38,093 bases of DNA from a virus, in IMG/VR virus record IMGVR_UViG_3300042879_002873, positions 1 through 38,093 of that record; one strand, given 5' to 3'. Shown here one piece after another: positions 21,086 to 28,002 of the stretch; the first letter of the stretch is position 1; each line of letters begins with the position of its first letter. A model generated the notes under the pieces. The model was not told the origin of the DNA, searched no databases, and saw only the letters and a program-made list of their open reading frames with translations. Both the position numbers and the translations under genes were made by a program.

Positions 21086-21457
21086 ATGCTCAATCTTCTC
21101 CCCACGCAACCAGCCGAAACGCCAGCCAAGCACGAAGCGCTGGTAAGCCTGGCGGGTTATCGCGCCCGTCTGGAAAAGTGCCCGGATGACAAAAACGGCA
21201 ACTGGCACGAGGCCGCCACCACCGCTTGGACCTCGATGCTTGCGATTGAGAGCATGGTTTCGCGCTTGCTGGAAATCAGCGCCGACGCGCCAAGCCAAGA
21301 CGCCTCTGAGGCGATTGACTACGCAATTGACCAGCTTGTTGAAGCGGCTGGCACCGTGACCGCCGAAGCCGAACGCCGCGCGGAAGATGATGCCGTGAAT
21401 GGCGCCTTCTATCGCGCGATTGATAACTGGAACATGCGCCGGGGTGCCGCCCAATGA
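21086..21457 (+). CDS. First rightward early gene, hypothetical, 123 aa
   Basis: A 123-residue helical acidic protein. I chose ATG 21086 because GAGG lies about 9 bases upstream. ATG 21071 adds five residues. The sequence has HEAATTAWTSMLAIESMVSR and a long Glu/Ala-rich helical region (AAGTVTAEAERRAEDDAVNG). Being the first product from the early promoter, it could be a host-takeover protein. I do not recognise the family. Confidence 0.7.
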   Translation: MLNLLPTQPAETPAKHEALVSLAGYRARLEKCPDDKNGNWHEAATTAWTSMLAIESMVSRLLEISADAPSQDASEAIDYAIDQLVEAAGTVTAEAERRAEDDAVNGAFYRAIDNWNMRRGAAQ

Positions 21458-21579
21458 CTAAATTCGACCAAATCATGACAACGCTGGTTGCCGTTGTTTT
21501 TCTCGCTACATGCTTTGGGTTTATCGTTTGGGCCGGCGTGTTGCTTATGCTTTGGTTGCAAAGGCTGGTGCTGTCATGA
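21454..21579 (+). CDS. Small membrane protein, 41 aa
   Basis: A 41-residue frame from ATG 21454, overlapping the upstream stop (ATGA) and the downstream start (ATGA). It is mostly one hydrophobic segment (LVAVVFLATCFGFIVWAGVL, about residues 11-30), with a basic residue after it. Overlaps on both sides support it. The function is unknown. Confidence 0.6.
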   Translation: MTKFDQIMTTLVAVVFLATCFGFIVWAGVLLMLWLQRLVLS

Positions 21580-21743
21580 CACCTAAACGCATTATCTGGT
21601 GGATCGTTCTGGGCCCGCTTTGCGCGCTGCTGATCCTGACGTTTGTGATTGGCGTCGGCCCGGTCAACGCGGCGTTTGAGGCGTTATTTCAAGGCATCGC
21701 CTGGGTCGTGGCGGTGTGGCTCGTGCTGCTGGGGCTGGCGTGA
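21576..21743 (+). CDS. Small two-helix membrane protein, 55 aa
   Basis: A 55-residue protein (MTPKRIIWWIVLGPLCALLI) with two hydrophobic segments, about 7-26 and 36-54, separated by NAAFEALFQG. Its start and stop overlap neighbours. With the 41-residue gene it forms a pair of tiny early membrane proteins. They may alter the host membrane or exclude superinfecting phage. This is inference from topology only. Confidence 0.65.
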   Translation: MTPKRIIWWIVLGPLCALLILTFVIGVGPVNAAFEALFQGIAWVVAVWLVLLGLA

Positions 21744-21988
21744 TGAACGCTTTGCAGATTGCCACCGTTGCAGGGCTTCACGCGCGATGCGTCCTGAATG
21801 CCCGCGACCTTGAAGCATCGGCGGATCGCCACGACCGCGCCGATCCTGACCGCGCGTCACAAGCGCGCGATGACGCTGCGCAATGCCGGGCGGAAGCATC
21901 TGCATTGGCCGCGCTGCTGACAGCGGCGGGCGCGCAAGTGCTGATCCCCGATCCGGGACAGCTTTCTTTGTTTGGAGATGGACAATGA
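21743..21988 (+). CDS. Hypothetical protein with helix and SLF motif tail, 81 aa
   Basis: An 81-residue protein from ATG 21743 (TGATG overlap). It is mainly one Asp/Arg/Ala-rich helix and ends LIPDPGQLSLFGDGQ. The QLSLF sequence matches the consensus clamp-binding peptide (QLxLF) through which proteins bind the beta sliding clamp. It may therefore dock on the host DnaN clamp. That reading is inference from a short motif at an exposed C-terminus. Confidence 0.6.
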   Translation: MNALQIATVAGLHARCVLNARDLEASADRHDRADPDRASQARDDAAQCRAEASALAALLTAAGAQVLIPDPGQLSLFGDGQ

Positions 21989-22533
21989 CCGCTGACGAAA
22001 TCGCCGCGCAACTGCGGGATGCGCTGGCGAAAATTCGCCTGCCGCTTACTATGCAGGATTATGACGCGCATTCAATGCGCCTGGCGCTGATTGACGCTAA
22101 GGTCGCGCTGCCAGTCGCAGCGCGTGCGAATAGCTTGGAAGGCGCCCTCGACAAGACGGTTGACGCCATCATCGCGCTGGAAGCCGCCGAGGCTGAAGCT
22201 AGGCGCGCGGTGGAATACTGGACGCGCATTATGGCTGAATGCACCCATAGCGTTGCCAGGACGCGCGAAGCCTTGCGCGCGGCCCTTACTGAGTGCGGCG
22301 ATCCTGGCACGGTTGATGCGCGCGGGAAGCACCACGTTGCCACGTTGCGCGCGAATGGCGCCAAGTCGGCAGAGATCACCGATGAAGAGCTGCTGCCCGA
22401 GGAGTGTTTCCGCATCAAGCGCGAGCCGGATAAGGCTTACATCAAGTCGCGTTTGGTGCGTGGCGAAGAAATCCCCGGTGCATCGCTCAGGCAAGCGCCG
22501 CCCTCTCTTGTGATAACATCAAAGGAAAAATGA
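21985..22533 (+). CDS. Siphovirus Gp157-like protein, 182 aa
   Basis: A 182-residue protein from ATG 21985, overlapping the previous stop. A long helical body leads to LPEECFRIKREPDKAYIKSR, then GEEIPGASL and SLVITSKEK. This C-terminal pattern (E-PDK-x-x-IK, G-EEIPGA-L, L-I) is the signature of the Gp157-like family, found beside phage recombination genes. Family members have been linked with phage resistance to host nucleases or exclusion, but the mechanism is not settled. The RecT gene follows immediately. Confidence 0.75.
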   Translation: MTADEIAAQLRDALAKIRLPLTMQDYDAHSMRLALIDAKVALPVAARANSLEGALDKTVDAIIALEAAEAEARRAVEYWTRIMAECTHSVARTREALRAALTECGDPGTVDARGKHHVATLRANGAKSAEITDEELLPEECFRIKREPDKAYIKSRLVRGEEIPGASLRQAPPSLVITSKEK

Positions 22534-22534
22534 A

Positions 22535-23380
22535 ATGAGCATTACCATCCACAAGACCGCGCTGGAGCCGGCGACGCTGACGGAAGCCATGCGGTTTGCC
22601 GAAGTGCTTGCCGGGTCCACCATGGTCCCGCGCGATTTCCAGGGCAAGCCTGCCAATGTGCTTGTCGCCTTGCAATGGGGCCGGGAAGTCGGCCTTGGCC
22701 CGCTGCAAGCCTTGCAGAACATCGCCGTGATCAATGGCCGCCCCTCGATCTGGGGCGATAGCGCTATGGCGCTGGTGCGGGCGCATCCTGACTGCGCCAG
22801 CATCCAGGAAGGTGTGGACGGCGAAGGCGAGGCCCGGCATGGCTGGTGCGAAGTCACGCGCCGGGGCGAACAGCCGCAGCGCCGCACGTTCTCCATTGCC
22901 GACGCCAAGCGCGCCGGGCTTTGGGGCAAGTCTGGCCCATGGACGCAATACCCTGACCGGATGCTGCAAATGCGGGCGCGGGGGTTTGCTATTCGTGACG
23001 TGTTCCCGGATGCGTTGCGTGGCGTTCTGACACGCGAGGAAGCGGAGGACATGCCGCCCGAACCGCGTCATGTGGAAAACCTCGCCGATGCCCCTGCACC
23101 CGCCCCAGCGCCCGCCGCACGGCCCGCAGAGGCGTCTTTGCTGCTAATTGATCCCGACGCCATGGAATGCGTTTTCACAAGCATAGAGATGTGGCTTGAT
23201 GCCGCAAGGCGCGCGTTTGCAAGGCTTGCGGGTGATCCCGTCGCATTGCGCGCCTGGGCCGATGCGAACGCCGGCGCCTTTGCCGCTGTGGGGGAACGCT
23301 ACCCCGACACGGTTGCGAAAATTGGCGCGGCCATCACGGATCGTCTGGAAAAAACTCTTGAACAGGAACCCGCAGAATGA
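22535..23380 (+). CDS. RecT-family single-strand annealing protein
   Basis: A 281-residue recombinase that anneals complementary single strands. The RecT core is seen in MVPRDFQGKPANVLVALQWG, then REVGLGPLQALQNIAVINGR, PSIWGDSAMALV, and WTQYPDRMLQMRARGFAIRD with FPDALRGV (about residues 30-165). A Pro/Ala linker (about 185-200) leads to a C-terminal helical part of unknown role. The ribosome site AAAGGA precedes the ATG. The Gp157-like gene is upstream and an SSB-tip protein downstream, a typical recombination cluster. No partner exonuclease of the RecE type is recognised. Confidence 0.88.
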   Translation: MSITIHKTALEPATLTEAMRFAEVLAGSTMVPRDFQGKPANVLVALQWGREVGLGPLQALQNIAVINGRPSIWGDSAMALVRAHPDCASIQEGVDGEGEARHGWCEVTRRGEQPQRRTFSIADAKRAGLWGKSGPWTQYPDRMLQMRARGFAIRDVFPDALRGVLTREEAEDMPPEPRHVENLADAPAPAPAPAARPAEASLLLIDPDAMECVFTSIEMWLDAARRAFARLAGDPVALRAWADANAGAFAAVGERYPDTVAKIGAAITDRLEKTLEQEPAE

Positions 23381-23628
23381 GCGGATACGACAACACGAAC
23401 AAGGGCATCCTCGGGCGCAATGACCGGAAGACCTTGGACACTCACCCGGATTTTTCCGGCTCGATCAATGTGGATGGCCGCGATTATTGGCTGTCAGGCT
23501 GGATCAAGGAACGCAAGGACGGTTCCGGGCGGTTCTTCAGTTTGTCGGTCAAGCCAAAGGATGGCGCCAGCGCGCCAGCCGCGCCACGCCCGGCGCCTGC
23601 TGATCTTGACGATGAAATTCCGTTTTAA
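23377..23628 (+). CDS. Small protein with SSB-like acidic C-terminal tip, 83 aa
   Basis: An 83-residue protein. Residues 1-56 hold a compact beta-rich core (GILGRNDRKTLDTHPDFSGS then WLSGWIKERKDGSGRFFSLS). A flexible Ala/Pro stretch follows, ending DLDDEIPF. The acidic tip ending in PF is the protein-interaction tail of bacterial SSB, used to recruit repair enzymes. Together with its place after RecT, this suggests a small phage single-strand-binding or SSB-mimic protein. It has no full OB-fold of the usual 110 residues, so it may be a minimal version. Confidence 0.7.
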   Translation: MSGYDNTNKGILGRNDRKTLDTHPDFSGSINVDGRDYWLSGWIKERKDGSGRFFSLSVKPKDGASAPAAPRPAPADLDDEIPF

Positions 23629-23751
23629 CGCCAAAAGGACATTGGCGTGATGATTGACGCCCCGCTTCGTAGCGCGACTTGCCGCATCGCGGCGCTCCTC
23701 GCCGCGTCGCCCCGCATCGCAACTCAACGCAACCTTGAAAGGAATTGACAC
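23629..23751 (+). repeat. First copy of repeated leader
   Basis: This 123-bp intergenic stretch ends with CGCATCGCAACTCAACGC (23713-23730) and AACCTTGAAAGGA just before ATG 23752. The second copy (24346-24565) ends with nearly the same sequence before ATG 24566. A short frame at 23650-23748 is open but is low-complexity Ala/Arg. I regard the region as a repeated leader carrying the ribosome site for the gene after it. Confidence 0.6.
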
Positions 23752-24345
23752 ATGCAAGCCTCAGTAGCCCGCCTTACCATCACCGGATTGACGCCTTACA
23801 GCCAATCCCGTCAGCACGATGAACCAAAGCTTGAAGGCGAAAACCACGAAGCCTATGACGTGCGCACATGGCGCAGCAAGCTTTCCGTTGCTGTCAGAAA
23901 TGACGTGGCGACGGTTGTGATCCCCGCGCATGGACTGCACCAGTCCATTGCCGCCGCCGCCAAATACAGCAAGCGGCAGATACCCGGCCAGGGCAAGGCG
24001 ACTTGGACCGCCAAATTTTTGTCTGGCATTACGCTTATGGAAGACCCGGCGCTTAATCTTTCGCCGGATGCGGTGGGGTGTGTTACCATTTCCGCCAATG
24101 CTGACGGTGTTCGCGGCAGCGGCAAGCGCGTCCCGCGCCGGTTTCCAATCATCCCGCAATGGGAAACGACGTTTGACGTTTATATTCTCGATCCTATCAT
24201 CACTCAGGATGTTTTTCGGGAAATGGTGGAGATTTCAGGCATGTTCATCGGCATTGGGCGCTTCCGTCCTGAAAAGGGCGGCACCAATGGCCGGTTTAAG
24301 ATTTCGGCGCTGGCTTGGGAAGATAACCGAAAGCTGGCGGCGTAA
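23752..24345 (+). CDS. Conserved phage protein of unknown function, 197 aa
   Basis: A 197-residue protein recognisable as a recurring phage family beside recT and SSB-type genes. Landmarks are LTPYSQSRQHDEPKLEGENH (12-31), YDVRTWRSKLSV, a middle AAAKYSKRQIPGQGKATWTA, GSGKRVPRRFPIIPQWETTF and the C-terminal FIGIGRFRPEKGGTNGRFKI. The G-rich last motif and the beta-rich pattern remind me of RAMP-type folds, but I cannot confirm this. It could be an accessory factor of recombination or a nucleic-acid-binding protein. The ribosome site AAAGGA is in the repeated leader. Confidence 0.6.
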   Translation: MQASVARLTITGLTPYSQSRQHDEPKLEGENHEAYDVRTWRSKLSVAVRNDVATVVIPAHGLHQSIAAAAKYSKRQIPGQGKATWTAKFLSGITLMEDPALNLSPDAVGCVTISANADGVRGSGKRVPRRFPIIPQWETTFDVYILDPIITQDVFREMVEISGMFIGIGRFRPEKGGTNGRFKISALAWEDNRKLAA

Positions 24346-24565
24346 TGATTGCCGCTGTGCCCCGCTGCGCGGCGCTGCGCGGCGCATCGCTCCGCATCGC
24401 TCCGCAACTCAACGCGCCTTTGGGCAGCCTGGAACCGCTTCTGCGGCTCTGGGATGCCGAAGGGCATCAAGCGGCCTCGCTACTCGACTTTGCGCTGCGC
24501 AACTCGTCGCACCGCGCCGCAGCTTAACGCATCGCAACTCAACGTAATCTTGAAAGGAACCCGCA
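24346..24565 (+). repeat. Second, expanded copy of repeated leader
   Basis: A 220-bp gap with low-complexity blocks: tandem GCTGCGCGGC units (about 24364-24383), tandem CGCATCGCTC units (24383-24402), GCAACTCAACGC (24404-24415), CGCAACTCGTCGCACC (24499-24514), and CGCATCGCAACTCAACG (24528-24544) before GAAAGGA and ATG 24566. A 60-residue frame at 24345-24527 is open but is Ala/Leu/Arg low-complexity and probably not a protein. The repeats make this a candidate replication or regulatory element. Confidence 0.6.
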
Positions 24566-25063
24566 ATGATACAGACTGAAATCTCGGCAGACGCCCGCGC
24601 GATTGCTGACATCCTTATTGCCTGCCCAATTGGCGAAATGATCAGCCTCGCCGCCGCGTCAAGCGCCATCGGGCGCGACATTACCAAGTGCCGCCACATT
24701 TTGGCCACCGCCCGCCGCGTGGCATTGCGCGAAACGGGCGCCGTATTCAGCACGGAACCGCGCAATGGCTTGCGGCGCCTATCGGCAGAACGCGCAACGG
24801 AAGTGATCGGCCCGAACGCCAGGCGCCATATTCGCAAGGCGGCGGGCAGGGCGCGCAAGGTTCTGATTGCCGCTACTGAGGGCGCCAATGATCTGACGCC
24901 AGACGCGCAACGGCGCCGCGCCGCAGAAATCAGCGCGCTTGGCTTGATGGAGCATATTGCGCGCGACAACATGACGCGCCCAAGCGATGACGCGTCAACC
25001 AAACCCTTGCCGGTAGCGATTACGGCCCAAGCGTTTCTCGCGCGCATTCAGGCCCGCACATGA
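24566..25063 (+). CDS. Hypothetical basic protein, 165 aa
   Basis: A 165-residue basic, helical protein. The N-terminal part MISLAAASSAIGRDITKCRH then ILATARRVALRETGAVFSTE looks like a winged-helix or HTH DNA-binding module: helices at about 26-40 and 42-60, then a hairpin. The middle is Arg/Lys-rich (ARRHIRKAAGRARKVLIAAT). It is likely a nucleic-acid-binding protein. It is translated from the repeated leader upstream. I do not recognise a family. Confidence 0.6.
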   Translation: MIQTEISADARAIADILIACPIGEMISLAAASSAIGRDITKCRHILATARRVALRETGAVFSTEPRNGLRRLSAERATEVIGPNARRHIRKAAGRARKVLIAATEGANDLTPDAQRRRAAEISALGLMEHIARDNMTRPSDDASTKPLPVAITAQAFLARIQART

Positions 25064-25191
25064 CCGGCGGCATTTATCCCGGCCCTGGCCCTGATCGGCA
25101 GTGCCGGCCACTGAGGCGCAGCGATGCGCTGGCAATCTTGGCAATCTGCGGCGCTATTCTGGCGCTGGCTGTTTTGGGAGCGGTGATATGA
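25060..25191 (+). CDS. Tiny membrane protein, 43 aa
   Basis: A 43-residue frame from ATG 25060. It overlaps the upstream stop and the downstream start by ATGA. A basic stretch (RQCRPLRRSD, about 13-22) precedes a single membrane segment (ALAILAICGAILALAVLGAV, 23-42), giving an N-in topology. Overlaps on both sides support the call. The function is unknown. Confidence 0.6.
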   Translation: MTGGIYPGPGPDRQCRPLRRSDALAILAICGAILALAVLGAVI

Positions 25192-25529
25192 AAATCCGTG
25201 AAGGCGCGTATTACCAGACGCGGGGCGGCGATGTTGTTGGACCTCTAAGCGCTGTTTCTTGGTGTGACCGCACTTTCTCCGCGCTAGACCTGACATGGCA
25301 TGAAGATGGGTCTTATGTTCAGGGTGTTCCCGGTAACTTAGACCTCATCAGCGAAGTCTATGTCAGCGACACGCCGCCTGCCGATGCACCCGCGCCGGAA
25401 GCCAAAACCCTGCGCGATGAATTTGCGATGGCGCTGATGGATGCGGATGATTTTATGGTCGGCTTCAAAGAACACGCGGAGCAGTTATACCGCGCAGCCG
25501 ACGCGATGATGGAGGCGCGGAAGAAATGA
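25188..25529 (+). CDS. Hypothetical protein, 113 aa
   Basis: A 113-residue protein from ATG 25188 (ATGA overlap). The N-terminal half is a small beta-fold (MKIREGAYYQTRGGDVVGPL, SWCDRTFSALDLTWHEDGSY). A Pro/Ala linker leads to an acidic helix with FAMALMDADDFMVGFKEHAE. This layout, an N-terminal GG-x-VVGPL beta module plus variable tail, occurs in small phage early proteins of unknown role. Confidence 0.65.
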   Translation: MKIREGAYYQTRGGDVVGPLSAVSWCDRTFSALDLTWHEDGSYVQGVPGNLDLISEVYVSDTPPADAPAPEAKTLRDEFAMALMDADDFMVGFKEHAEQLYRAADAMMEARKK

Positions 25530-25894
25530 CCATTACCACGGAAGACGCGGAACAGTTGGCTACGGTCCATGACTGGACGGCAGAGGACGAGCAAACTTCT
25601 ATGGGCTTGCGCGCGGGCGCCAAAATGACCGCCGCCGCCCTCCGATCCCTTGCAGCCGAGCGTGATGCGCTGAAGGCCGAGGTCGAAAGGCTGAAAGCTG
25701 GCGGCTGCGCGCGGGGTCAAGGCACCACGCAATTCTGCGCCGAGGCGGTTGCGCTTCAGGCCGAGAACGCCCGGTTGCGGGAGGCGCTGATCTTGGCGCG
25801 TATCGCCGTATCCCATGCGTGTGATCTGAGTGATCGTATTCTCTACACGCAAGACTTACGCAGGATTGATGCGGCGCTGGGAGAAAAGGAATGA
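25526..25894 (+). CDS. Coiled-coil early protein, 122 aa
   Basis: A 122-residue protein with two coiled-coil segments, SLAAERDALKAEVERLKAGG (about 40-60) and AEAVALQAENARLREALILA (about 72-91), around a Cys-containing turn (GGCARGQGTTQFC). This resembles Ead/Ea22-like accessory proteins of temperate phages, which are not needed for growth in the laboratory. The C-terminus IDAALGEKE is typical of that group. The start overlaps the upstream stop. Confidence 0.6.
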   Translation: MTITTEDAEQLATVHDWTAEDEQTSMGLRAGAKMTAAALRSLAAERDALKAEVERLKAGGCARGQGTTQFCAEAVALQAENARLREALILARIAVSHACDLSDRILYTQDLRRIDAALGEKE

Positions 25895-26154
25895 GCGAAG
25901 ATCAGAAACGAATGCATATGAACAATAGCCATATTGTGCTTGCGGGCAGCTACTCCTTGCTGGTCACTGTGGCTGTTGACGACCATGGAAAATCCATAAT
26001 GTTCAAACTGCAAAAGGACGGCGGCGAGTTCATGTGGGTAAAAGCCCGTCCCGACGATGCTCGTGCAATCGCGCATTTAATAAACGCTGTGCTTTCAACA
26101 GATCAAGCAGTAGTCGGTGCCGGTAGTGTAAGTAAGCAAGGAGAAACACAATGA
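25891..26154 (+). CDS. Hypothetical protein, 87 aa
   Basis: An 87-residue protein. The middle (HIVLAGSYSLLVTVAVDDHG, then MFKLQKDGGEFMWVKARPDD) is a beta-sheet-like module, followed by a helix DARAIAHLINAVLST. The start at 25891 overlaps the upstream stop. ATG 25918 is a possible later start. No family is recognised. Confidence 0.55.
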   Translation: MSEDQKRMHMNNSHIVLAGSYSLLVTVAVDDHGKSIMFKLQKDGGEFMWVKARPDDARAIAHLINAVLSTDQAVVGAGSVSKQGETQ

Positions 26155-26366
26155 GCGACATAACCCGCGCTGAATTTGATGCGCTTGTGCAGAAGGTGGA
26201 GGAGATTCACCGGATGCTGAAATCACACATGGGTTTGTTGCCAGCCTACCCATATCCGACGCCGCAGTTTGTTCCAGGGCCGCGTGAAACCATCCCTTCG
26301 ACAACACCGCCATACGGGATGCGGGAGATAACTGCTCGGAACATGGGAGACACCGATGGACAATAA
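26151..26366 (+). CDS. Hypothetical protein, 71 aa
   Basis: A 71-residue protein with an N-terminal amphipathic helix (ITRAEFDALVQKVEEIHRML) and a Pro-rich, probably disordered second half (PAYPYPTPQFVPGPRETIPS). It overlaps both neighbours. The function is unknown. A short coiled coil could mediate oligomerisation. Confidence 0.55.
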   Translation: MSDITRAEFDALVQKVEEIHRMLKSHMGLLPAYPYPTPQFVPGPRETIPSTTPPYGMREITARNMGDTDGQ

Positions 26367-26751
26367 CGGATGGCCCGGCAAGCCTGGGGTGCCGCTGAAC
26401 CCGGAACGGGATGGGTGGCATTGGTTTGTCCGGGGCGATTTTTATAGCCTTGCGCTTTGGCATCGCGGGCATTTTACCTTCCAAGACACAACGGCATGGC
26501 CGGAAGAATTTTCGCAGCTTGATATGGCTTATGTCGGCCCATGCCTCACGCCCGCCGAAATGGAAGCGCGCGTCAAGGAAGCCCGGCGCCATGCGCTGGA
26601 AGAAGCGGCTCTGCGGTTGGAAGAACTGCATAAGAACCACAAATACAACCCGAAAACCGGGGAAGGTTCTGAGCATGACGTGGGCTATTATTGCGCTTTA
26701 TCCGAAGGCGCGGCATGGATACGCGCGCTGAAAGGTGAAGGCGATGACTAA
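26356..26751 (+). CDS. Hypothetical protein with WHW-rich N-terminus, 131 aa
   Basis: A 131-residue protein. The N-terminal 60 residues resemble small phage proteins with GKPGVPLNPERDGWHWFVRG and a Trp-rich beta module (LALWHRGHF). The C-terminal part is helical (ARVKEARRHALEEAALRLEE) and contains one NHKYNPKTGE turn. Such proteins are common in early regions, without known function. It overlaps its neighbours by 11 and 8 bp. Confidence 0.6.
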   Translation: MDNNGWPGKPGVPLNPERDGWHWFVRGDFYSLALWHRGHFTFQDTTAWPEEFSQLDMAYVGPCLTPAEMEARVKEARRHALEEAALRLEELHKNHKYNPKTGEGSEHDVGYYCALSEGAAWIRALKGEGDD

Positions 26752-27022
26752 CCCCATCCGCGCCGCGCTGGATGAGGCGGCAGAGGCGGTGCGTGTATCG
26801 TTTATCAAAGATGGCTCGTGTTATGGTGGTGACGCTTGCCACACCTTGCCCTGTAAATGCGCAAGCGATGCATCATCCCATGCTATCGCCGCGTTCCTTC
26901 GCGCGCTGCCGGACGATGCTGACCTTGTGTTGCCAAGCCTTGGCCCCATCGGCAGAGCCTTTCCAGTTGCAACCCTTGCCCAAGCCGTGCTTGCTGCCGC
27001 GAAGGATCAACCTAATGACTGA
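26744..27022 (+). CDS. Hypothetical protein, 92 aa
   Basis: A 92-residue protein from ATG 26744 (the in-frame GTG 26735 is possible). It begins MTNPIRAALDEAAEAVRVSF. Three Cys and a His (CYGGDACHTLPCKC, about 27-40) are close together and may bind zinc. The rest is helical (SSHAIAAFLRALPDDADLVL). The Cys cluster is the only distinctive feature. No family is recognised. Confidence 0.6.
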   Translation: MTNPIRAALDEAAEAVRVSFIKDGSCYGGDACHTLPCKCASDASSHAIAAFLRALPDDADLVLPSLGPIGRAFPVATLAQAVLAAAKDQPND

Positions 27023-27326
27023 CCCCGCCACCCTCCTGACCCTTGCCGAACGCTGCGAACAGGCAGCCGGGCCGGATAGGGAATTGGATCAAGACATTAC
27101 AAAGTTGCTTGTGCCGAACAATGCTACACATATTCATCGTTCGCGGCGCGCCTGGTCTTTTTTTGTTTACGATAGCGGAAAGGGGATTGAGTGGCTTGAA
27201 AACCAACCCTACACCGCCAGCCTAAACGCGGCGGTGACGCTGTATTCCGTGCTGCTCGAGGTCATCCCGTCATGCCCGCGTAAGGCCAGCGCCGCCGCGT
27301 TACGGGCGAGGGCGGCTACACAATGA
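27015..27326 (+). CDS. Hypothetical protein, 103 aa
   Basis: A 103-residue protein from ATG 27015 (8-bp overlap with the upstream gene). It begins MTDPATLLTLAERCEQAAGP, and the middle reads WSFFVYDSGKGIEWLENQPY. The pattern, an N-terminal LLxLAxRCE-AxGPDRELD helix then AxxLxxAVxLxxxVLP-x-ALRARAA, is widespread among small phage proteins of alphaproteobacteria. The function is unknown. Confidence 0.65.
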   Translation: MTDPATLLTLAERCEQAAGPDRELDQDITKLLVPNNATHIHRSRRAWSFFVYDSGKGIEWLENQPYTASLNAAVTLYSVLLEVIPSCPRKASAAALRARAATQ

Positions 27327-27556
27327 CTGACCGCACATTGCGCCTTTGGTATATGGTCATTTGGAGCGGTTACGATAATCCGTCGCTGATAGCAGCCAAT
27401 CTCCGCAATATGTCAGCGAAGCGCGTTGCGCGAATTATTAAGCTGCGAATTGGTTATGATCCCGGCATGACGGAAGCCGCATGGTGGGAAGCAAATCAGC
27501 AACGCTATTGGAATAGTTGGTTTCGCTGGCAATGGTATGATTTAATTCACGGATAA
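27323..27556 (+). CDS. Hypothetical Trp-rich protein, 77 aa, last rightward gene
   Basis: A 77-residue basic, Trp-rich protein (MTDRTLRLWYMVIWSGYDNP). The segment NPSLIAANLRNMSAKRVARI may be an HTH-like pair of helices. Its last 10 bases overlap the end of the endolysin gene on the other strand, so the two operons converge with no spacer. The ATG overlaps the upstream stop. Confidence 0.6.
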   Translation: MTDRTLRLWYMVIWSGYDNPSLIAANLRNMSAKRVARIIKLRIGYDPGMTEAAWWEANQQRYWNSWFRWQWYDLIHG

Positions 27557-28002
27557 ACCGCCGCCGGCAATTCAAAGTGCGGCCCATCAAGGAACGGCTT
27601 GCGCCCCATCGCGCGCCGCTCCGCCACATAGGCATCCTGCGCCGCCTTAGCGCGGCCCTGGGGCCAGTCTTGCACCAGCCTGCCCCATGCGCCGCCCCAG
27701 ATGATCGGAACGCCTTCCTTGCGCGCTGCATCGGCTACGGCGTCGGCAAGCGGAAAGAAGTGCGTCCAATTCCAGGACACGGCGTTGTCAACCAATGGCG
27801 CTATATCAATCGCGTGACCTGTCAGGTGGCGGCTATTCATGGTCTGCGAGGCGCCGGATGCCACAAGCTCCGCCTGTCGCTCGCGCGTCCGCAAGCCTTC
27901 CGTCACCCGGAACGTCGCCCCGCCTTCAGCCGCGCGGCGCACCACCCGCACCATGTCAGGATGCACCCCGGCCAGGCGCAATTCGCAGCGGGCGGAAATC
28001 AC
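27547..28002 (-). CDS. Endolysin, M15-family L,D-peptidase type
   Basis: A 151-residue peptidoglycan hydrolase of the L-alanyl-D-glutamate peptidase (VanY/M15) family. The zinc ligands are visible as SRHLTGHAIDIAP (His 59, Asp 66) and GPHFEL (His 142). The catalytic GLRTRERQAELVASG lies at about 36-50. No signal peptide is seen, so it needs a holin for release. It is the last gene of the late operon and overlaps the adjacent holin by ATGA. Confidence 0.9.
   Translation of the reverse strand: MISARCELRLAGVHPDMVRVVRRAAEGGATFRVTEGLRTRERQAELVASGASQTMNSRHLTGHAIDIAPLVDNAVSWNWTHFFPLADAVADAARKEGVPIIWGGAWGRLVQDWPQGRAKAAQDAYVAERRAMGRKPFLDGPHFELPAAVYP

Noticed and set aside
23650-23748. 32-codon frame in the first repeated leader
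   Set aside because: Low-complexity translation of the repeat. No independent support.
24345-24527. Short plus-strand frame overlapping the upstream stop (TAATG)
   Set aside because: The product is Ala/Leu/Arg low complexity made by the repeats. I treat it as leader sequence, though the start overlap leaves some doubt.
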